From Pelotomaculum sp. (lineage in GTDB: Bacteria > Bacillota > Desulfotomaculia > Desulfotomaculales > Pelotomaculaceae), in contig JALHFC010000005.1 in NCBI GenBank assembly GCA_022839445.1, positions 1 to 32,277 on the forward strand: 32,277 nucleotides of DNA, read 5' to 3'. Position 1 is the first letter of the stretch; each line of letters starts with the position of its first letter. The translations under genes were made by a program, and so were the position numbers. Under the pieces are notes generated by a model, which saw only the letters and a list, made by a program, of their open reading frames with translations, searched no databases and was not told where the DNA came from. Shown piece by piece: positions 1 to 8,117 of this stretch.

Positions 1-29
1 TTTAAACCCATTTTAACCGGTAGGTTTTT

Positions 30-1460
30 CTATAAAAACTTTTTACCGGTTTTTTCACCGTTATACGAAAACAGCACCGGTTTATTGTCCAGCGTCGTTT
101 CCAGATGCACCGGGCGTCCCCAGAGGGTAAAGACGTGGGGAAGTGTCTTTTCAAGGTATAAAACATCCAGCTCTATTTCCTCAAAATTATGTTTCAAGTA
201 TAGCTCGCCCCGCTTGTTAAAGTCCCCGTCGATTACCACAATATATGGATACCCGCAGTTGGTGATACTGCTAACGAGGCTGTCCCGCACCTTTACCCAC
301 CCCTTATCAACAATCTTCCAGTCGTAGCCGGTTTTTTTGTACAAGTATATATCCATCTCGTCAATTATTTCTTTGGTCAGGTAATTACGCAAGAAGGAAA
401 TATCGTTTTCAGTCGCCCGCACCTCGAATATCTTTTCTTTTCCCTCCCCACCGGGACGTCCGTATTTTTCCTTATCCTCCTCTGATGGTTTATCCCAGCG
501 CTTTTCTATATCTTCAAATATTTTTAAACCCAGGGCATAAGGGTTGATCCGGGTACGGGAAGCCAATATAACTTGAGAGTGCATCTTGGCGAACTCGATT
601 GCTTCTGCTTCGTCTAGTTCAATCTCTCTCATAATCCGCAAGTGCCAATAGGTTGCCCAACCCTCGTTCATAATTTTTGTTTCCATTTGAGGCCAGAAAT
701 AAAACATCTCCTGCCGGATAACCGACATGATATCCCGCTGCCATTCATTTAGTTCCTTGCTGTGCTGGATGATGAACAGCATTATGTCTTTTTCCGGCTC
801 GTTAGGGAACCTCTTTGCCTTCGCACATTTACCCACGTCACACTTAGAATCCCCGTCCAGGTACCAAAGGTCATCGTAAGGAGTCTCGACACGCCTTTTA
901 CAATTACAAGGGGTATCATCTTCCTTTGGGTCTGCTCCTGTTTTTTTATCTTTTTTTAAGGCCCTCGGTTCTATATGTTCCTGGACGGCAATGGCGGAAT
1001 CAATAAAAGACTCCACCTTAGAGTGGCCGTACTTAAACTCGTAACCACGGAAACGTTCGGCTGCGGCGGCCATGGATTCCACCATGTCCCTGGATGATTT
1101 TTTAAAATAAGCGTTGTTTTTGAAAAAATCGCAGTGAGCCAGCACATGGGCCATGACCAGCTTATTTTGGACCAGACTGTTCCCATCCAACAGAAAAGCA
1201 TAGCACGGGTTAGAGTTTACCACCATCTCATAAATGCGCCCGAGGTTGTAGTCATACTGGGTTTTCATCTTATGGTAACTTTTGCCGAATGTCCAGTGTG
1301 AAAAACGGGTGGGCATACCGTAGGCGCCAAATGTATAGATAATATCCGCCGGGCAGATTTCAAAAAACATATCATAAAAATCCAAGCCGAATTCCCTAGC
1401 CTTAGCGGATATCTTCTCCAGCGCTTTTTCCAAATGTCTAATTTCTTCCTGCGGTTTCAT
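30..1460 (-). CDS. spoVR: SpoVR family protein
   Basis: This is a 476-residue SpoVR/YcgB-family protein. In Bacillus, SpoVR is needed for normal spore cortex; in enterobacteria the homologue YcgB belongs with YeaG (PrkA) and YeaH (YhbH). The biochemical activity is unknown. Visible landmarks are an aromatic-rich N-terminal half with YTFGAYGMPTRFSHW near residue 42, a histidine-rich stretch HVLAHCDFFKNNAYF at 105-119, and MNEGWATYWHLR further on; these are family signatures. Between them lies a charged, cysteine-containing segment with C185, C187, C207 and C212. The ATG start has GGAGGG eight bases upstream. Its two usual partners, prkA and yhbH, lie about 2 kb upstream on the same strand, separated by asnS. 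A terminator behind asnS implies spoVR has its own promoter, which I could not place with confidence. Confidence 0.93.
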   Translation of the reverse strand: MKPQEEIRHLEKALEKISAKAREFGLDFYDMFFEICPADIIYTFGAYGMPTRFSHWTFGKSYHKMKTQYDYNLGRIYEMVVNSNPCYAFLLDGNSLVQNKLVMAHVLAHCDFFKNNAYFKKSSRDMVESMAAAAERFRGYEFKYGHSKVESFIDSAIAVQEHIEPRALKKDKKTGADPKEDDTPCNCKRRVETPYDDLWYLDGDSKCDVGKCAKAKRFPNEPEKDIMLFIIQHSKELNEWQRDIMSVIRQEMFYFWPQMETKIMNEGWATYWHLRIMREIELDEAEAIEFAKMHSQVILASRTRINPYALGLKIFEDIEKRWDKPSEEDKEKYGRPGGEGKEKIFEVRATENDISFLRNYLTKEIIDEMDIYLYKKTGYDWKIVDKGWVKVRDSLVSSITNCGYPYIVVIDGDFNKRGELYLKHNFEEIELDVLYLEKTLPHVFTLWGRPVHLETTLDNKPVLFSYNGEKTGKKFL

Positions 1461-1572
1461 CTGCGCATCCCTCCTGGATCTACAATATGCCGGAACTGAT
1501 TTTTAATTGACGGATTAGTTTAAATACAACCATGTGCAAACCTATAACCCACCGGAAAAAGTCACGGCACAA

Positions 1573-1598
1573 TAAAAAACATAGCCCGGCGGCTATGT
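1573..1598 (-). terminator. Rho-independent terminator of asnS
   Basis: A perfect 8-bp hairpin (ACATAGCC / GGCTATGT at 1579-1586 and 1591-1598, loop CGGC) is followed, reading on the minus strand, by TTTTTTATTG. It lies about 22 bases past the asnS stop and upstream of spoVR, so it should separate the two transcripts. Confidence 0.8.
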
Positions 1599-1620
1599 AT
1601 ATTGTGAGGCAATTTCATTT

Positions 1621-3012
1621 TCAAAACTCAGCGTTTTTAGGCGTCCTGGGGAAAGGTATGACATCCCGGATGTTGGTCATGCCTGTCAGGTACATAATTA
1701 ACCTCTCAAACCCCAGGCCAAAACCAGCATGGCAGGCACCCCCGTATTTTCGCAGGTCCAGGTACCACCAGTAATCCTGCATGTTAAAACCCAGTTTAGC
1801 CATCCTTTTTTCCAAGTAGTCAAACCTTTCTTCCCTCTGGCTCCCGCCGATAATCTCACCGACACCCGGCACCAAAAGGTCCATCGCCGCCACTGTCTTG
1901 CCATCGTCGTTTTGTCTCATGTAAAACGCCTTGATTTCTTTCGGGTAACCCGTTACAAAAACCGGCTTGTTAAAGTGTTTTTCCGTCAGGAAGCGCTCGT
2001 GCTCGGTTTGCAGGTCAAGCCCCCATTTAACAGGATATTCAAATTGCTCGCGGGAATTTATTAAAATATCAATAGCCTGGCTGTATGTTATGCGCTCAAA
2101 GTCTGATTTGATCACGTTTTCCAGGCGTTGAAACAGCGCCTTATCAATAAAGCTATTAAAAAAGCGCATTTCTTCGGGAGCGTGCTCCAACGAGTAGCTT
2201 ATTACACATTTTAGCATATCTTCAGCCAGGTCCATACTGTCATCCAGACCGGCAAAGGCTATCTCCGGTTCAATCATCCAAAATTCAGCCGCATGGCGCG
2301 GTGTATTGGAGTTCTCAGCCCGGAACGTGGGACCGAAAGTATATACCTTGCCAAACGCCATGCAATAGGCTTCCGCTTCCAACTGACCGCTTACCGTTAG
2401 GCCGGTTTCTTTGCCGAAAAAGTCACCGGAGAAGTCCACCACATTTTCCACTCCCCGCGGGATTTTGTCAAAATTCAGGGTAGTGACACGAAACATCTCC
2501 CCGGCGCCTTCCGCGTCGTTTCCCGTAATGATGGGCGTATGGACGTAGACGAACCCTCTTTCCTGAAAGAATTTGTGAATGGCGTAAGCAACGAGCGACC
2601 TGACCCGGAAAACCGCCGAAAAAGTATTTGTGCGCGGGCGCAGGTGGGCAACCTGGCGCAAAAACTCAAACGAGTGCCTTTTTTTCTGCAAGGGGTAGTC
2701 CGCAGCGCAAGATCCTTCTATTATTATACTTTCCGCTTTTAACTCAAAAGGCTGTTTCGCCCCGGGCGATTTCACAAGTTCCCCGGTCACACTAATAGCC
2801 GTCCCGGTGATAAGTTTAGCCACTTCTTTGTGGTTGCTCAAGCTTTCATCATAAACAACCTGGAGGTTGGCAAAAAATGACCCGTCGTTTAATTCAATAA
2901 AACCAAACTCCTTAGACGACCTGACAGTCCTCACCCAACCATTTATTCTAACCCTCTTATTCAGGTAGTCCCCCGACCGGTTAAATAATTCTTTTACCGT
3001 AGATGTCTCCAT
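1621..3012 (-). CDS. asnS: Asparaginyl-tRNA synthetase
   Basis: This class IIb aminoacyl-tRNA synthetase charges tRNA-Asn with asparagine in the cytoplasm. The 463 residues match the usual bacterial AsnRS length. An N-terminal OB-fold anticodon-binding domain (about 18-105, with VRINGWVRTVR) precedes the catalytic core. Motif 2 is seen as FRAENSNTPRHAAEFW from residue 230, and motif 3 as GFGLGFERLIMYLTG near the C-terminus. The sequence TVSGQLEAEAY is typical of AsnRS, and I favour AsnRS over the related AspRS because the protein is short and lacks the GAD insertion. The ATG start is preceded by GGGAGG. No T-box leader consensus was found upstream, although many Firmicute asnS genes have one. 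A terminator follows the gene. It sits between the sporulation-associated genes yhbH and spoVR without an obvious functional link. Confidence 0.96.
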   Translation of the reverse strand: METSTVKELFNRSGDYLNKRVRINGWVRTVRSSKEFGFIELNDGSFFANLQVVYDESLSNHKEVAKLITGTAISVTGELVKSPGAKQPFELKAESIIIEGSCAADYPLQKKRHSFEFLRQVAHLRPRTNTFSAVFRVRSLVAYAIHKFFQERGFVYVHTPIITGNDAEGAGEMFRVTTLNFDKIPRGVENVVDFSGDFFGKETGLTVSGQLEAEAYCMAFGKVYTFGPTFRAENSNTPRHAAEFWMIEPEIAFAGLDDSMDLAEDMLKCVISYSLEHAPEEMRFFNSFIDKALFQRLENVIKSDFERITYSQAIDILINSREQFEYPVKWGLDLQTEHERFLTEKHFNKPVFVTGYPKEIKAFYMRQNDDGKTVAAMDLLVPGVGEIIGGSQREERFDYLEKRMAKLGFNMQDYWWYLDLRKYGGACHAGFGLGFERLIMYLTGMTNIRDVIPFPRTPKNAEF

Positions 3013-3100
3013 TTCGCAATTTTTACCTCCCGATATTGGCCTATTTTCTGCGATAGCTTGCCGGGATCATTACAAGTAGCATAGCCTTGAAACGTCATTT

Positions 3101-3325
3101 CTAGCCCGTTAATATGGATGTCTGAGAGCCAGTAACACAGTAAAATTTTATTGGCAAATACAATTTCTTAGTTATTTTTGTTAAAAAGTCTCGGCCGGGC
3201 CGGGGAGAAGCTAAATAGCGTTTTCCTTCTTCAATTATCACCAGGTATTTCAAGTTTATTCCCCCTTGTTTTATCCCCGCCTGCCTTAAGATACTGTTCA
3301 ATGTTTTTGGGTGTTTATAATTATA
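3101..3325 (-). pseudogene. Remnant of a HicA-HicB toxin-antitoxin pair
   Basis: An open frame on the minus strand begins with KHPKTLNSILRQAGIK (3316 down to 3269), which resembles the C-terminal end of HicA mRNA-interferase toxins. It runs on into LKYLVIIEEGKR (from about 3253), which resembles the N-terminal strand of HicB antitoxins. A good ribosome-binding site, AAGGGGG, still sits seven bases before the TTG of the HicB-like part, as expected for a former hicB start. The rest of HicA upstream is missing after a TGA at 3326-3328, and the HicB-like frame loses resemblance after about 13 residues and ends early. I therefore call it debris of a module in hicA-hicB order. The match is by eye and both segments are short. 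Confidence 0.45.
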
Positions 3326-3362
3326 TCAGATATGCTTTTCACCTGCTAGGGTCATGCCTTTA

Positions 3363-3425
3363 GACACAGGGGGACGGTTCTTTTGTGTCGTCTTCGACGA
3401 CACAAAAGAACCGTCCCCCTGTGTC
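3363..3425. repeat. 30-bp perfect inverted repeat, REP/RAYT-like palindrome
   Basis: Positions 3363-3392 and 3396-3425 are perfect reverse complements around a three-base loop TTC. Each arm carries a unit that starts GACACAGGGGGACGG and ends TTTTGTGTC, so each unit is itself bounded by a small GACACA/TGTGTC inverted repeat. I recognise this unit as resembling repeats dispersed in many Firmicute and delta-proteobacterial genomes and associated with IS200-like REP transposases (RAYTs); that link comes from memory, not from a search. It lies 17 bases past the yhbH stop. There is no T-run on either side, so it is not a classical terminator, although it could fold strongly in RNA and stabilise the prkA-yhbH 3' end. 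Confidence 0.8.
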
Positions 3426-3442
3426 CCCCCCCTGCGCTGCTT

Positions 3443-4600
3443 TCACTCACCGCTCCCCCGTCCGGGGGTTTGGGCGAAAAACTTTTTCAGAGCCGGGTAT
3501 ACCCCGCTTTTATCTCTGATTGTAACAACTGTAAACTTGGGGTTTTGGACCCGCTTGAAGGCTGTGCGCAGGGTACTGGTATAGTAATAGGGGCCTTCGA
3601 TTTCCCCATATCCTACCATATTACATAATTTCAACAGCTTATTCATTAGCTTGACGCAGTTTTCGTTGTCGGAGGTCAGGTTATCACCGTCTGAAAAGTG
3701 AAAAGCGTAAATGTTATAGTCTTGGGGGCTGTAACGCTTTTCTACGACTTCCAGCGCCATCTTATACACTGATGAACAGCGTGTGCCGCCGCTGGCGCCC
3801 TTTGTGAAGAATTCTTCTTCAGTTGTTTCTATAGCTTCGGTGTGATGGGCCAGGAATACGATCTGGACATTTTTGTACTTGGTGCGCAAAAAGCGTACCA
3901 TCCAAAAGAAAAAACTGCGTGCAATATACTTTTCAAATGGGCCCATAGATCCGGAAGTATCCATCATCGCCAGAACCACGGCGTTGGACTCGTATTTGTA
4001 TGTTACTTCCCATGTTTTAAAGCGTAAGTCTTCAGGTGTTATTGAAAACTCCTCCGGAGTCCCCTTTAAAGCGGTGCGCCTGATGGCTTCCATGATGGTC
4101 CGCTTGCGGTCGATGTTGCTGGAGATGCCTTTTTTCCGCACTTCTTTGAACTCCAATGAATCGGAAGCCAACTCGGGCTTTTTTTTGCGCTCCAGGTTGG
4201 GAAGACCGAGGTCTTCAAAGATCATCTCCGCTAGTTCGTCGACGGTAATGTCGGCTTCATAGTATTCAACCCCGGGTTCTTCCCCGGCGCCTTTACCTTT
4301 CCCCTGCCCATACTGCGGCTCGGAAAAAATGATGTCGCCTTGCTTGCTTTTTCCGTCACCCTGGCCACCGTGTTTCTGTTTCCCGTAGTCAAAGCGGAAG
4401 TGGTATTCATGCAGTGAACGGATAGGCACTCTTATTACTTTGCGCCCGTCGTGCATAATAATGCTCTCTTCGCTGACAATATCCGCAAGGTTCTTTTTAA
4501 TTGCTTCCCGCACTTTTTCCCGGTGCCGCTGCCGGTCGATTTCTCCTTTGCGGTGGAGTGACCAGTCTTCACGGGAAATTACAAAATTTGCTCCTGACAC
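3443..4600 (-). CDS. yhbH: YhbH/YeaH family protein (DUF444, VWA domain)
   Basis: This is a DUF444 protein of about 385 residues, functionally coupled to the PrkA kinase in spore formers and to YeaG in enterobacteria, where it acts in stationary-phase and starvation responses. The N-terminus SREDWSLHRKG and the glycine-rich GGQGDGKSKQGD (about 78-89) are family hallmarks. A von Willebrand A fold follows with a MIDAS metal-binding motif DTSGS near residue 214. I chose the GTG at 4600 because AGGGGGG lies five bases before it; a GTG at 4606 would begin inside that Shine-Dalgarno site. The gene starts immediately downstream of prkA, so the two form an operon. A long inverted repeat follows the stop codon. 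Confidence 0.93.
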   Translation of the reverse strand: MSGANFVISREDWSLHRKGEIDRQRHREKVREAIKKNLADIVSEESIIMHDGRKVIRVPIRSLHEYHFRFDYGKQKHGGQGDGKSKQGDIIFSEPQYGQGKGKGAGEEPGVEYYEADITVDELAEMIFEDLGLPNLERKKKPELASDSLEFKEVRKKGISSNIDRKRTIMEAIRRTALKGTPEEFSITPEDLRFKTWEVTYKYESNAVVLAMMDTSGSMGPFEKYIARSFFFWMVRFLRTKYKNVQIVFLAHHTEAIETTEEEFFTKGASGGTRCSSVYKMALEVVEKRYSPQDYNIYAFHFSDGDNLTSDNENCVKLMNKLLKLCNMVGYGEIEGPYYYTSTLRTAFKRVQNPKFTVVTIRDKSGVYPALKKFFAQTPGRGSGE

Positions 4601-4611
4601 GTCCACCCCCC

Positions 4612-6507
4612 CTAACGGTTAAGCAGGCTGCCGACGTATCTGAGGAGTTCGTTGGCGCAGTTTGGACAGTAACCATGCTCCTCAATCAGCCTGGCGCTTA
4701 CCTGGTTGATCCGTTTTAACTGCTCGACATCCGGGGTTTTTGTGGATGTGGTGATTCTTACTACATCTTTAAGATCGGCAAAAAGTTTTTTCTCTATGGC
4801 CTCGCGGAGGCGCTCGTGGGAATTATAGTGAAACCGTTTATTTTTACGGGCATAGCTGGACAACCTGATTAATATTTCTTCCCGGAAAGCCTTCTTGGCG
4901 CTTTCAGGAACTCCTATCTGCTCTTCAATTGACCGCATTAATTTTTCATCCGGGTCAAGTTCCTCGTCGGTAATGGGGTCCTTTATTTTGGCGCTATTGC
5001 AGAACGCTTCAACATTATCCAGGTAATTTTCAAAAAGCACCTTGGCCGATTCTTCATAGGAATAGACAAAAGCTTTCTGCACTTCCCTTTTTGCCATTTC
5101 ATCGTACTCTTTACGCGCTACAGAAATAAAATTCAAAAGGCGATCCCGTTCCTCTTTAGTGATAGAAGGATGCTGGTCTAGGCCCTCCTTCAAAGCACGC
5201 AGGACATCCAGCGGGTTGATACACAGGGTTTGGGTGCGGATCAGGGCCGAGGAAAGCCGGTTGATCACATACCGGGGATCTACGCCGCTCATCCCCTCGT
5301 CGATAGCTTCCACCTGGAGTTCATGCAGGTCTTTTTGCTTGAACCCTTCCACATCTTCCCCGTCATACAGCTTCATCTTTTTTACAAGGTCCATGCCTTG
5401 CTTTTTGGACTCTTTGAGCCTAGACAGGACCGAGAAAATGCTGGCCACCCGCAGGGCATGCGGCGCGATGTGGATGTCGCGCAAGTCGCTCTGCTTAATC
5501 AGCTTGTCGTATATTTTAACCTCGTCACTTACTTTTAGGTTGTATGGTATCTTCATTACAATAATCCGGGACTGCAGGGCTTCGTTTTTCTTGTTGCTGA
5601 TAAAACTTTTGTACTCATTTTCGTTTGTGTGAGCAACGATCATTTCATCGGCATAGATCAAGGCGAATCGCCCGGCCTTGAAGTTTCCTTCCTGGGAAAG
5701 GCTCAAAAGGTTCCAAAGAAATTTTTCATCGCATTTCAACATCTCTTGAAACTCCATCAAGCCCCTGTTTGATATATTCAACTCGCCGTCAAAACGGTAA
5801 GCCCGGGGATCGGACTCGGAGCCATACTCGGTAATAGTAGAAAAATCCATGCTGCCGGTGAGATCGGCAATATCCTGGGATTTTGGATCGGAAGGGGTAA
5901 AGGTGCCGACACCGACGCGGTTGTCCTCAGATAAAAATACCCTTTCCACCGCCACATTTTCGATATTCCCGCCGTATTCTTCCTCCAGCATCATCCGGCA
6001 GGAAGGGCACAGTTCCCCTTCAATGTAAACATCATACAGCTCTTGAAATTCTAGCCGCAAATCTTTTGGTATTAAGTGTAAGGGCTCCTCGTGCATCGGG
6101 CAGCCTTTAATCCCGTAAACAGCGCCCTCGTCAGTCCGGCTAAATTTCTCCAAGCCCCTTTTTAGCATCGCCACCAAGGTTGACTTACCCCCGCTCACCG
6201 GTCCCATTAAGAGCAAGATCCGCTTGCGCACATCGAGACGGCGAGCCGCCGGGTGGAAGTACTCCTCCACCAGTTTTTCCAGCGTCCTGTCTAGTCCAAA
6301 AAGTTCATCTGAAAAGAACTTGTATTGTTTTACACTTTCTTTTTCATCCACCCCGGCAGCTTTGATCATGTCGTAGATGCGGGCGTGGGCGAGCTGTGAC
6401 ACGTAGGACCTCTCTTTTATAATCTCAACATAATCCTGGAAAGTCCCTTCCCAAGCCAACTGTTTTTCCAAGGAGCGGTACTCTTCCAAACGCCTTAGGA
6501 AATCCAT
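4612..6507 (-). CDS. prkA: PrkA serine protein kinase / AAA+ protein
   Basis: PrkA is a large AAA+-like protein described as a serine protein kinase in Bacillus and linked to sporulation regulation; the kinase assignment has been questioned in favour of ATP-dependent protease activity. The protein is 631 residues, the normal length. The Walker A motif GPVSGGKST is at 102-110, followed by KGCPMHEEPLHLIP and the paired-cysteine segment CPSC, both typical of the family. The C-terminal half is helical and kinase-like in family descriptions. The ATG at 6507 has GAGGAG seven bases before it. The yhbH start is only a few bases downstream, so the two are co-transcribed. A TATAAT-like hexamer lies about 85 bases upstream, but no convincing -35 box was seen. 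Confidence 0.95.
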   Translation of the reverse strand: MDFLRRLEEYRSLEKQLAWEGTFQDYVEIIKERSYVSQLAHARIYDMIKAAGVDEKESVKQYKFFSDELFGLDRTLEKLVEEYFHPAARRLDVRKRILLLMGPVSGGKSTLVAMLKRGLEKFSRTDEGAVYGIKGCPMHEEPLHLIPKDLRLEFQELYDVYIEGELCPSCRMMLEEEYGGNIENVAVERVFLSEDNRVGVGTFTPSDPKSQDIADLTGSMDFSTITEYGSESDPRAYRFDGELNISNRGLMEFQEMLKCDEKFLWNLLSLSQEGNFKAGRFALIYADEMIVAHTNENEYKSFISNKKNEALQSRIIVMKIPYNLKVSDEVKIYDKLIKQSDLRDIHIAPHALRVASIFSVLSRLKESKKQGMDLVKKMKLYDGEDVEGFKQKDLHELQVEAIDEGMSGVDPRYVINRLSSALIRTQTLCINPLDVLRALKEGLDQHPSITKEERDRLLNFISVARKEYDEMAKREVQKAFVYSYEESAKVLFENYLDNVEAFCNSAKIKDPITDEELDPDEKLMRSIEEQIGVPESAKKAFREEILIRLSSYARKNKRFHYNSHERLREAIEKKLFADLKDVVRITTSTKTPDVEQLKRINQVSARLIEEHGYCPNCANELLRYVGSLLNR

Positions 6508-6561
6508 GGTTTCACTCCTCTCGTCATTATCTAACCACCACTTCCTACTAGGCGGGCCGGA

Positions 6562-6726
6562 CTAAGCGAATAATATATTATATGCAAAAATGGCAAAAAG
6601 AAGAATGAATGCTACCGGCGCAAACACTGTAAAGGCAAAAAATGTCGACAGGTTAAAAATCGCCGCTTTGAACCCTTCTATATCTATTTTGTTTTTGCAA
6701 TAATATAAACTATTAAAAACTAACAA
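6562..6726 (-). CDS. Possible 54-residue membrane peptide
   Basis: I do not recognise this ORF. Its translation ends in a long hydrophobic stretch containing FNLSTFFAFTVFAPVAF and ILLFAIFAY, enough for one long or two short membrane spans, after a short polar segment with KNKIDIEGFKAA. Third codon positions in the middle are fairly GC-rich, as in neighbouring genes, which argues mildly for coding. Against it, there is no ATG. The TTG at 6726 (or GTG at 6735) has no Shine-Dalgarno site and sits right at the terminator of the preceding gene, and the end overlaps a possible prkA promoter. Confidence 0.22.
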   Translation of the reverse strand: MLVFNSLYYCKNKIDIEGFKAAIFNLSTFFAFTVFAPVAFILLFAIFAYNILFA

Positions 6727-6750
6727 AAATGCCACAAAACATTTGTGGCA
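6725..6750 (-). terminator. Rho-independent terminator of the GerMN gene
   Basis: A perfect 9-bp stem, TGCCACAAA / TTTGTGGCA (6730-6738 and 6742-6750), is followed on the minus strand by TTTTTGTTAGTTTTT. It lies about 57 bases past the stop of the lipoprotein gene. Confidence 0.8.
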
Positions 6751-6806
6751 AAATTAGGTCCTATACTATATTTAACGGCAAAACTACCGCAACACCATAA
6801 AAATGT

Positions 6807-7685
6807 TTACCAGGCAACCGGCACTGTCACTTCGTCCATATCTTTGCCGTCTTTCGGGCTGATCCAAAACACCGCTAACTTGCCGCCGCCCGGCGCAGAC
6901 GCAGTAAAGGGCAGTGATATCTCAAAATCCCCCCGCCCGGGGGCGCCCTCAGTAGCAGTCCCATAGCCTTCCGCCAGCACTTTTCCCGACTCGTCCAGCA
7001 ACCTGGCGTTGACCGTCCCTTCAAAAACCATTGCGCTACCGCGTACTACTAAAGGCGTCGTCACCTTCTGGCCCGGCGCCGGCGCCGTCACCCAGATAGC
7101 AGGTTCATATACTTTAGAAACGTCTTTACTAAATGGCTGGGTATACAGCCCTACATGCCCCCACCAGTCTATAGCTTCTTCATCCACCTTGCCTTCCACC
7201 ATGAAAGAAACTTTTTGCACCCCGGGCAACTCAGCCAGTGTATTGACAATACTCTGTATCCCCATGGCCTCCCCCAAAGCGCCTACATTGGCCCGCAGCG
7301 CTTCCTTGGAAAAGTCCACCGTAGCAAGGCCGTCCTTGATGGCGACACTCCGAACTTTGGTGTCCGCCGGCAATAACCGTGCCGCCCCGGGGGTTGACGG
7401 GTTAACGCTGATTAGCTCTTCCACCGCTACTTTGGCCGCTTCCCCGGTAGGGGGAACCTGGTGTACTTCTCTAACCATGTATGCGTCGTTTTCCGTCATT
7501 TTCACATAATATAAGGCCAGGTTTAATTTCCCCTCCGGTGATACTTGGCCGGGAGGCGCCGGCGCACCTTGCGTCCCCGGCGTTTGCCTGGCGGTAGAAA
7601 CACAGCCGGACGACAGAACTAAAATAAATAAAAGCGTTGTCAGGTATCCAATTATCCAGTTTACTTTTTTTCTGACGTGAAACAT
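6807..7685 (-). CDS. GerMN/Gmad2 domain lipoprotein
   Basis: This is a secreted lipoprotein of 292 residues. The N-terminus has a basic stretch, a hydrophobic core and the lipobox LSSGC with the lipidated cysteine at residue 28. Roughly residues 48-150 resemble the GerMN domain (NLALYYVKMTENDAYMVRE, then VAVEELI and ATVDFSKEAL). Residues about 175-290 resemble the Gmad2 immunoglobulin-like domain (ITVTAPAPGQ-type start, here IWVTAPAPGQKVTTPLVVRG). Proteins of this build are common in spore formers and are related to GerM, which takes part in sporulation engulfment and germination. They probably act in the cell wall space; the substrate is unknown. I chose the ATG at 7685 because GGAGGGGG is nine bases before it; a start nine codons further upstream lacks such a site. 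Confidence 0.88.
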   Translation of the reverse strand: MFHVRKKVNWIIGYLTTLLFILVLSSGCVSTARQTPGTQGAPAPPGQVSPEGKLNLALYYVKMTENDAYMVREVHQVPPTGEAAKVAVEELISVNPSTPGAARLLPADTKVRSVAIKDGLATVDFSKEALRANVGALGEAMGIQSIVNTLAELPGVQKVSFMVEGKVDEEAIDWWGHVGLYTQPFSKDVSKVYEPAIWVTAPAPGQKVTTPLVVRGSAMVFEGTVNARLLDESGKVLAEGYGTATEGAPGRGDFEISLPFTASAPGGGKLAVFWISPKDGKDMDEVTVPVAW

Positions 7686-7799
7686 TTTGCAAACCCCCTC
7701 CGGGAAAAACATATGAGATATTTTTGTAATGCCGCCTAGGTTAATGGGTATAGTTTCCCCATGTCCCGGCCATAAAATCCCTTCTAGAACTGCTGCTTC

Positions 7800-8078
7800 C
7801 TAAAAAGCAATTTTAAATCCGGAAAATTCACCCGTATAATTTCCCCAATCCACATCTACAGCAGTTACATCTGCCGCCGGCGGCCCCTGGCGGCACCAGC
7901 TAATGAGTTTGTCTACCTCTTCCCTGTCACCTTCAAAAAGTCCTTCTACTTTCCTGTCAGGCCGGTTTTTAACCCACCCGTTGACTCCAAGCTCCCGGGC
8001 CTGCTCCCTTGTCAGCGCCCGGTAGTAGACGCCCTGGACCCTCCCGCTTATAACCACATACGCCCGCACTTTTGGCAT
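7800..8078 (-). CDS. acyP: Acylphosphatase
   Basis: This small enzyme of 92 residues hydrolyses acyl phosphates such as acetyl phosphate or carbamoyl phosphate. The signature SGRVQGVYYR carries the phosphate-binding loop and catalytic Arg near residue 19, and GVNGWVKN supplies the catalytic Asn near 37. The common GVGFR form is here VYYR. The full acylphosphatase length and the ending FSGFKIAF are typical. The frame is open further upstream, but GGGGGG eight bases before the ATG at 8078 decides the start. It is transcribed away from the LD-carboxypeptidase gene and carries its own promoter. Confidence 0.93.
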   Translation of the reverse strand: MPKVRAYVVISGRVQGVYYRALTREQARELGVNGWVKNRPDRKVEGLFEGDREEVDKLISWCRQGPPAADVTAVDVDWGNYTGEFSGFKIAF

Positions 8079-8117
8079 AGCATTAACCCCCCGGATCTTT
8101 TTGATCTCATTGACTTT

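Larger units (their letters stand above)
3013..3442. other. 430-base intergenic patch with repeat and gene debris
   Basis: No intact gene is visible here. The patch holds the asnS leader, remnants of a hicAB pair and a long perfect inverted repeat, each listed separately. This looks like a site where mobile or accessory DNA has come and gone between asnS and yhbH. Confidence 0.6.
6508..6806. other. Intergenic region upstream of prkA
   Basis: About 300 bases between prkA and the GerMN lipoprotein gene. It holds the terminator of the latter, a possible small hydrophobic ORF, and a minus-strand TATAAT-like hexamer that could serve prkA. Confidence 0.5.

Noticed and set aside
1461..1530. Sporulation sigma-E/K promoter of spoVR (a CATA-containing -10-like box)
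   Set aside because: Only a partial -10 match and no acceptable -35 at proper spacing.
3013..3180. T-box leader upstream of asnS
   Set aside because: The T-box sequence (AGGGTGGNACCGCG) and an antiterminator/terminator pair were not found on the minus strand.
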